This document shows positions 7,753 through 9,069 of a stretch of 9,069 nt of DNA, piece after piece; position 1 is the stretch's first letter; each line of letters starts with the position of its first letter. Source of the DNA: Actinomycetota bacterium (GTDB taxonomy: Bacteria; Actinomycetota; Actinomycetes; Acidothermales; Acidothermaceae); the NCBI GenBank assembly GCA_003134755.1, contig PLCK01000230.1, forward strand, positions 5,194-14,262, written 5' to 3'. Both the position numbers and the translations under genes were made by a program. The notes below the pieces were generated by a model, which worked only from the letters and a program-made list of their open reading frames with translations, did not search any database and had not been told where the DNA came from.

Positions 7753-8423
7753 GACTCTTCCCTTGCGCCTTGCGGCCCACCAACGGGTGGTATCCGCAGC
7801 GAACGAGCGGGCAACGGCGGCACGACGCCGTGCCGGCGAACTAGGAGCACGTGCACAAGCACCAGGGCGCCGATGCCCAACGGGAGAAGCACGATGTGCC
7901 ACATCAACATCTGACCGAAGTCGAGAACGTTGAAGTACGCACCTATGCCGACCGAGTTCAAGCCGTCCTTGGCCTGCGTGGCAATCCACTGCGACGCAAG
8001 GTTCTGTTGAGTCAGGTAGCCCGTGAAGGCGGCGCCGACGGATGCGAGGAACGACACGGCACCGGTGATCCAGGTCATGGCGCGCTTGCCGCGCCAGGCC
8101 GCCATGAAGAACTTGCCCCACAGGTGAATCACCATGAACGCCATGAACAGCTCGACGCTCCACAGGTGGGTGCTGTTCACGTAATGCCCGAGACTCGAGG
8201 TGTGCCACCAGGCCGGTCCCATCACCGCGAGTACGGTGCCGGTTCCCAGTACGACCATGAATGCCGAAATGGTGGCGACGCCGAAGACGTAGATCCACGA
8301 CGCGACGTAGATCGGCTGCTTGTCCGGCAACAACTGCTCAGGCGGGAAGCTGCGCAGCGCGCGGCGGCGCACCCACCCGGTCCAGCTGGCGGTGTCTTCC
8401 TGCGTTTCGAGATCCGCGGTCAC
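7749..8423 (-). CDS. Diheme cytochrome b, N-terminal four-helix domain (PetB/QcrB-like)
   Basis: A 224-residue membrane protein that should carry the two b hemes of a quinol-oxidising complex. Four hydrophobic helices lie at about 38-62, 85-105, 117-140 and 172-195. The heme ligands are His86 and His100 (13 residues between) on helix B, and His176 and His191 (14 residues between) on helix D. The 13/14 pattern is the one associated with b6f-type rather than mitochondrial-type cytochrome b. The protein stops after helix D, so cytochrome b is split between two genes. The N-terminal tail holds SFPPEQLLPDKQP. Start is GTG at 8423, which overlaps the upstream small gene's stop as GTGA; the open frame continues upstream, but only as the out-of-frame reading of the small gene. 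Electron partners are not in the window. Confidence 0.9.
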   Translation of the reverse strand: MTADLETQEDTASWTGWVRRRALRSFPPEQLLPDKQPIYVASWIYVFGVATISAFMVVLGTGTVLAVMGPAWWHTSSLGHYVNSTHLWSVELFMAFMVIHLWGKFFMAAWRGKRAMTWITGAVSFLASVGAAFTGYLTQQNLASQWIATQAKDGLNSVGIGAYFNVLDFGQMLMWHIVLLPLGIGALVLVHVLLVRRHGVVPPLPARSLRIPPVGGPQGAREES

Positions 8424-8590
8424 TTGCGTCGCCTCGTTCCGGGAAATGGCAGCAGGATCGCCGCGACGAACAGCGCGATCATCAGCGCGACAACGACCAG
8501 GTTCGCCACCGAGATCTGCACCACGCCCCAGTGCACATAGCGTCCGGGGTGGTTCAGGTTGATCGCGAGTACGGCGTGACTCAGATGCAC
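8420..8590 (-). CDS. Small single-helix membrane protein leading the cytochrome b operon (56 residues)
   Basis: A 56-residue frame from the GTG at 8590-8588, preceded by GGAGG (8600-8596) with a five-base spacer. It ends in a TGA that overlaps the GTG of the cytochrome b gene (GTGA). The N-terminal third, VHLSHAVLAINLNHPGRYVH, carries four histidines. A long hydrophobic helix follows (about residues 23-48, VVQISVANLVVVALMIALF and on) and then a basic end, PGTRRRK, suggesting the C-terminus is inside. The strong ribosome site, coupling, GC-rich third positions and sensible membrane topology all argue that it is a real gene. It is probably a small subunit or assembly factor of the cytochrome b complex. 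I recall similar NHPGR-type small proteins next to actinobacterial cytochrome b genes, but cannot confirm this from sequence alone. Confidence 0.8.
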   Translation of the reverse strand: MHLSHAVLAINLNHPGRYVHWGVVQISVANLVVVALMIALFVAAILLPFPGTRRRK

Positions 8591-8708
8591 GGCAACCTCC
8601 AGCTGGCAACAAAGTAGACCCTCGCGAACGCCCGCAGCCAGAAGGAGAGCCGATGGGCTCGCGCGGTCGGGACGTTGGTCCCCGTCGAGGTCAGCGACCG
8701 GAACGGCG

Positions 8709-8930
8709 ATGGACGAGCGATTCGAGACTCAGGACGTGGCACGTGCTGCACGGGTCACCGCCAACGCGAAGAAGGCTCAAGCGGCAATGGAGCGCAAGGC
8801 TGGACGGGGTTTGGCGCGCTCCGCGAGTCGATCATGGCACCGATCGAACCCGCAAGACCGGATTGACTCGGGCCATTTCTGCGCCATTTGGCGGAATTGT
8901 TTCGTGCCCATGAAGCCGGGAGGTTGGTGA
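8709..8930 (+). CDS. Doubtful small open frame (73 residues)
   Basis: I do not recognise this protein. Its first 38 residues (MDERFETQDVARAARVTANA and on, to about RGLARS) have a normal helical, charged composition and GC-rich third positions. The rest (about 39-73) is rich in tryptophan, cysteine and arginine, and overlaps the hairpin-like repeat at 8883-8906, so it looks like non-coding sequence read through. The ribosome site is weak (GGAA, 8700-8703). The stop overlaps a GTG at 8927 as GTGA. It may be a decayed gene, a frameshifted gene or chance. Confidence 0.2.
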   Translation: MDERFETQDVARAARVTANAKKAQAAMERKAGRGLARSASRSWHRSNPQDRIDSGHFCAIWRNCFVPMKPGGW

Positions 8931-9069
8931 CCACGGCGAGGTGGCGGGTGAGGCTAAAAGCGCGCCCAGATGTGACTGCGCTCGCCGAGTTGCGCAAAGG
9001 GCGCGTCTCGGAAGGCAAGTCCGCAGGTCAGGTATGGCGCGCTCGGAGGTGTCTGAGTTCACGACATAG
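8927..9069 (+). CDS. Doubtful open frame running off the right edge (partial, 47 residues)
   Basis: A GTG at 8927 follows GGGAGG (8918-8923) by three bases and stays open to the window end. The translation includes ARPDVTALAELRKGRVSEGK. It contains no motif I recognise. The ribosome site and the GTGA overlap with the preceding frame are the only support. The sequence beyond the window would decide whether it continues as a gene. Confidence 0.2.
   Translation, partial: MTTARWRVRLKARPDVTALAELRKGRVSEGKSAGQVWRARRCLSSRH

Larger units (their letters stand above)
8591..9069. other. Right-hand region with the cytochrome operon promoter and only weak open frames
   Basis: The bases next to 8590 must hold the promoter of the minus-strand cytochrome operon. 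TACTTT on the minus strand (8616-8611) is a possible -10 box, with no good -35 partner. Rightward, AAGGAG (8642-8647) sits five bases before an ATG at 8653, but that frame (ending at 8913) is arginine-, proline- and tryptophan-rich with no family resemblance. Frames at 8709-8930 and 8927 onward are listed separately at low confidence. On the minus strand, open frames within 8755-9062 look like noise. A partial copy of the 362-412 hairpin sequence lies at 8883-8906. Confidence 0.5.

Noticed and set aside
7753..8298. N-terminal extension of the second cytochrome protein's open frame
   Set aside because: It lies inside the cytochrome b gene and has shadow-like composition. The ATG at 7752 overlaps the upstream stop as ATGA.
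8826..8845. TCGATCATG near 8829 as a further copy of the 4014 repeat arm
   Set aside because: The match is only about nine bases and does not extend into the distinctive CAGTTGGTGTC part.

Overview
This window reads as chromosomal DNA from a high-GC Gram-positive bacterium (Actinomycetota). Third codon positions are mostly G or C, GTG starts are common, genes are tightly packed with ATGA/GTGA overlaps, and the protein families match actinobacterial types. I cannot place it to a genus. No tRNA, rRNA, CRISPR array, transposase or integrase is visible.

Layout from left to right: (1) positions 1-179, minus strand, the N-terminus of a membrane protein resembling ferric-reductase-type transmembrane oxidoreductases, running off the left edge. 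(2) A 260-base intergenic stretch with a near-perfect 19-bp-stem hairpin. (3) A minus-strand hexuronate operon, transcribed from 3940 down to 440: an IolB/KduI-family cupin isomerase, a ManD-type D-mannonate dehydratase and a UxuB-like fructuronate reductase. Together they could convert D-glucuronate via D-fructuronate and D-mannonate to 2-keto-3-deoxygluconate, with the IolB-like protein standing in for the missing uronate isomerase UxaC. (4) A divergent promoter region, 3941-4123, holding a second large hairpin with perfect 18-bp arms. (5) A plus-strand pair joined by a TGATG overlap: a YajO-like aldo/keto reductase and a NudK-like Nudix hydrolase. (6) On the minus strand, tail-to-tail with and overlapping the Nudix gene, a protein with an N-acetylmuramoyl-L-alanine-amidase-like fold and no signal peptide. 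(7) A minus-strand three-gene membrane operon, 8590 down to 6760: a 56-residue single-helix protein, a four-helix diheme cytochrome b N-terminal domain, and a protein in the position of the cytochrome b C-terminal half that carries a large soluble insert. Each pair overlaps by four bases. (8) A right-hand 480-base stretch with only weak, short open frames and a partial copy of the first hairpin's sequence.

The two most interesting parts are the compact uronate operon, which has a non-standard isomerase and a reductase in which Gln replaces the usual catalytic-site His, and the split b6f-like cytochrome b operon, which has a tiny extra membrane subunit and an unusual large insert in its second half. 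No Rieske protein, cytochrome c1 or c-type heme motif is in view, so the electron partners of that complex are unknown.
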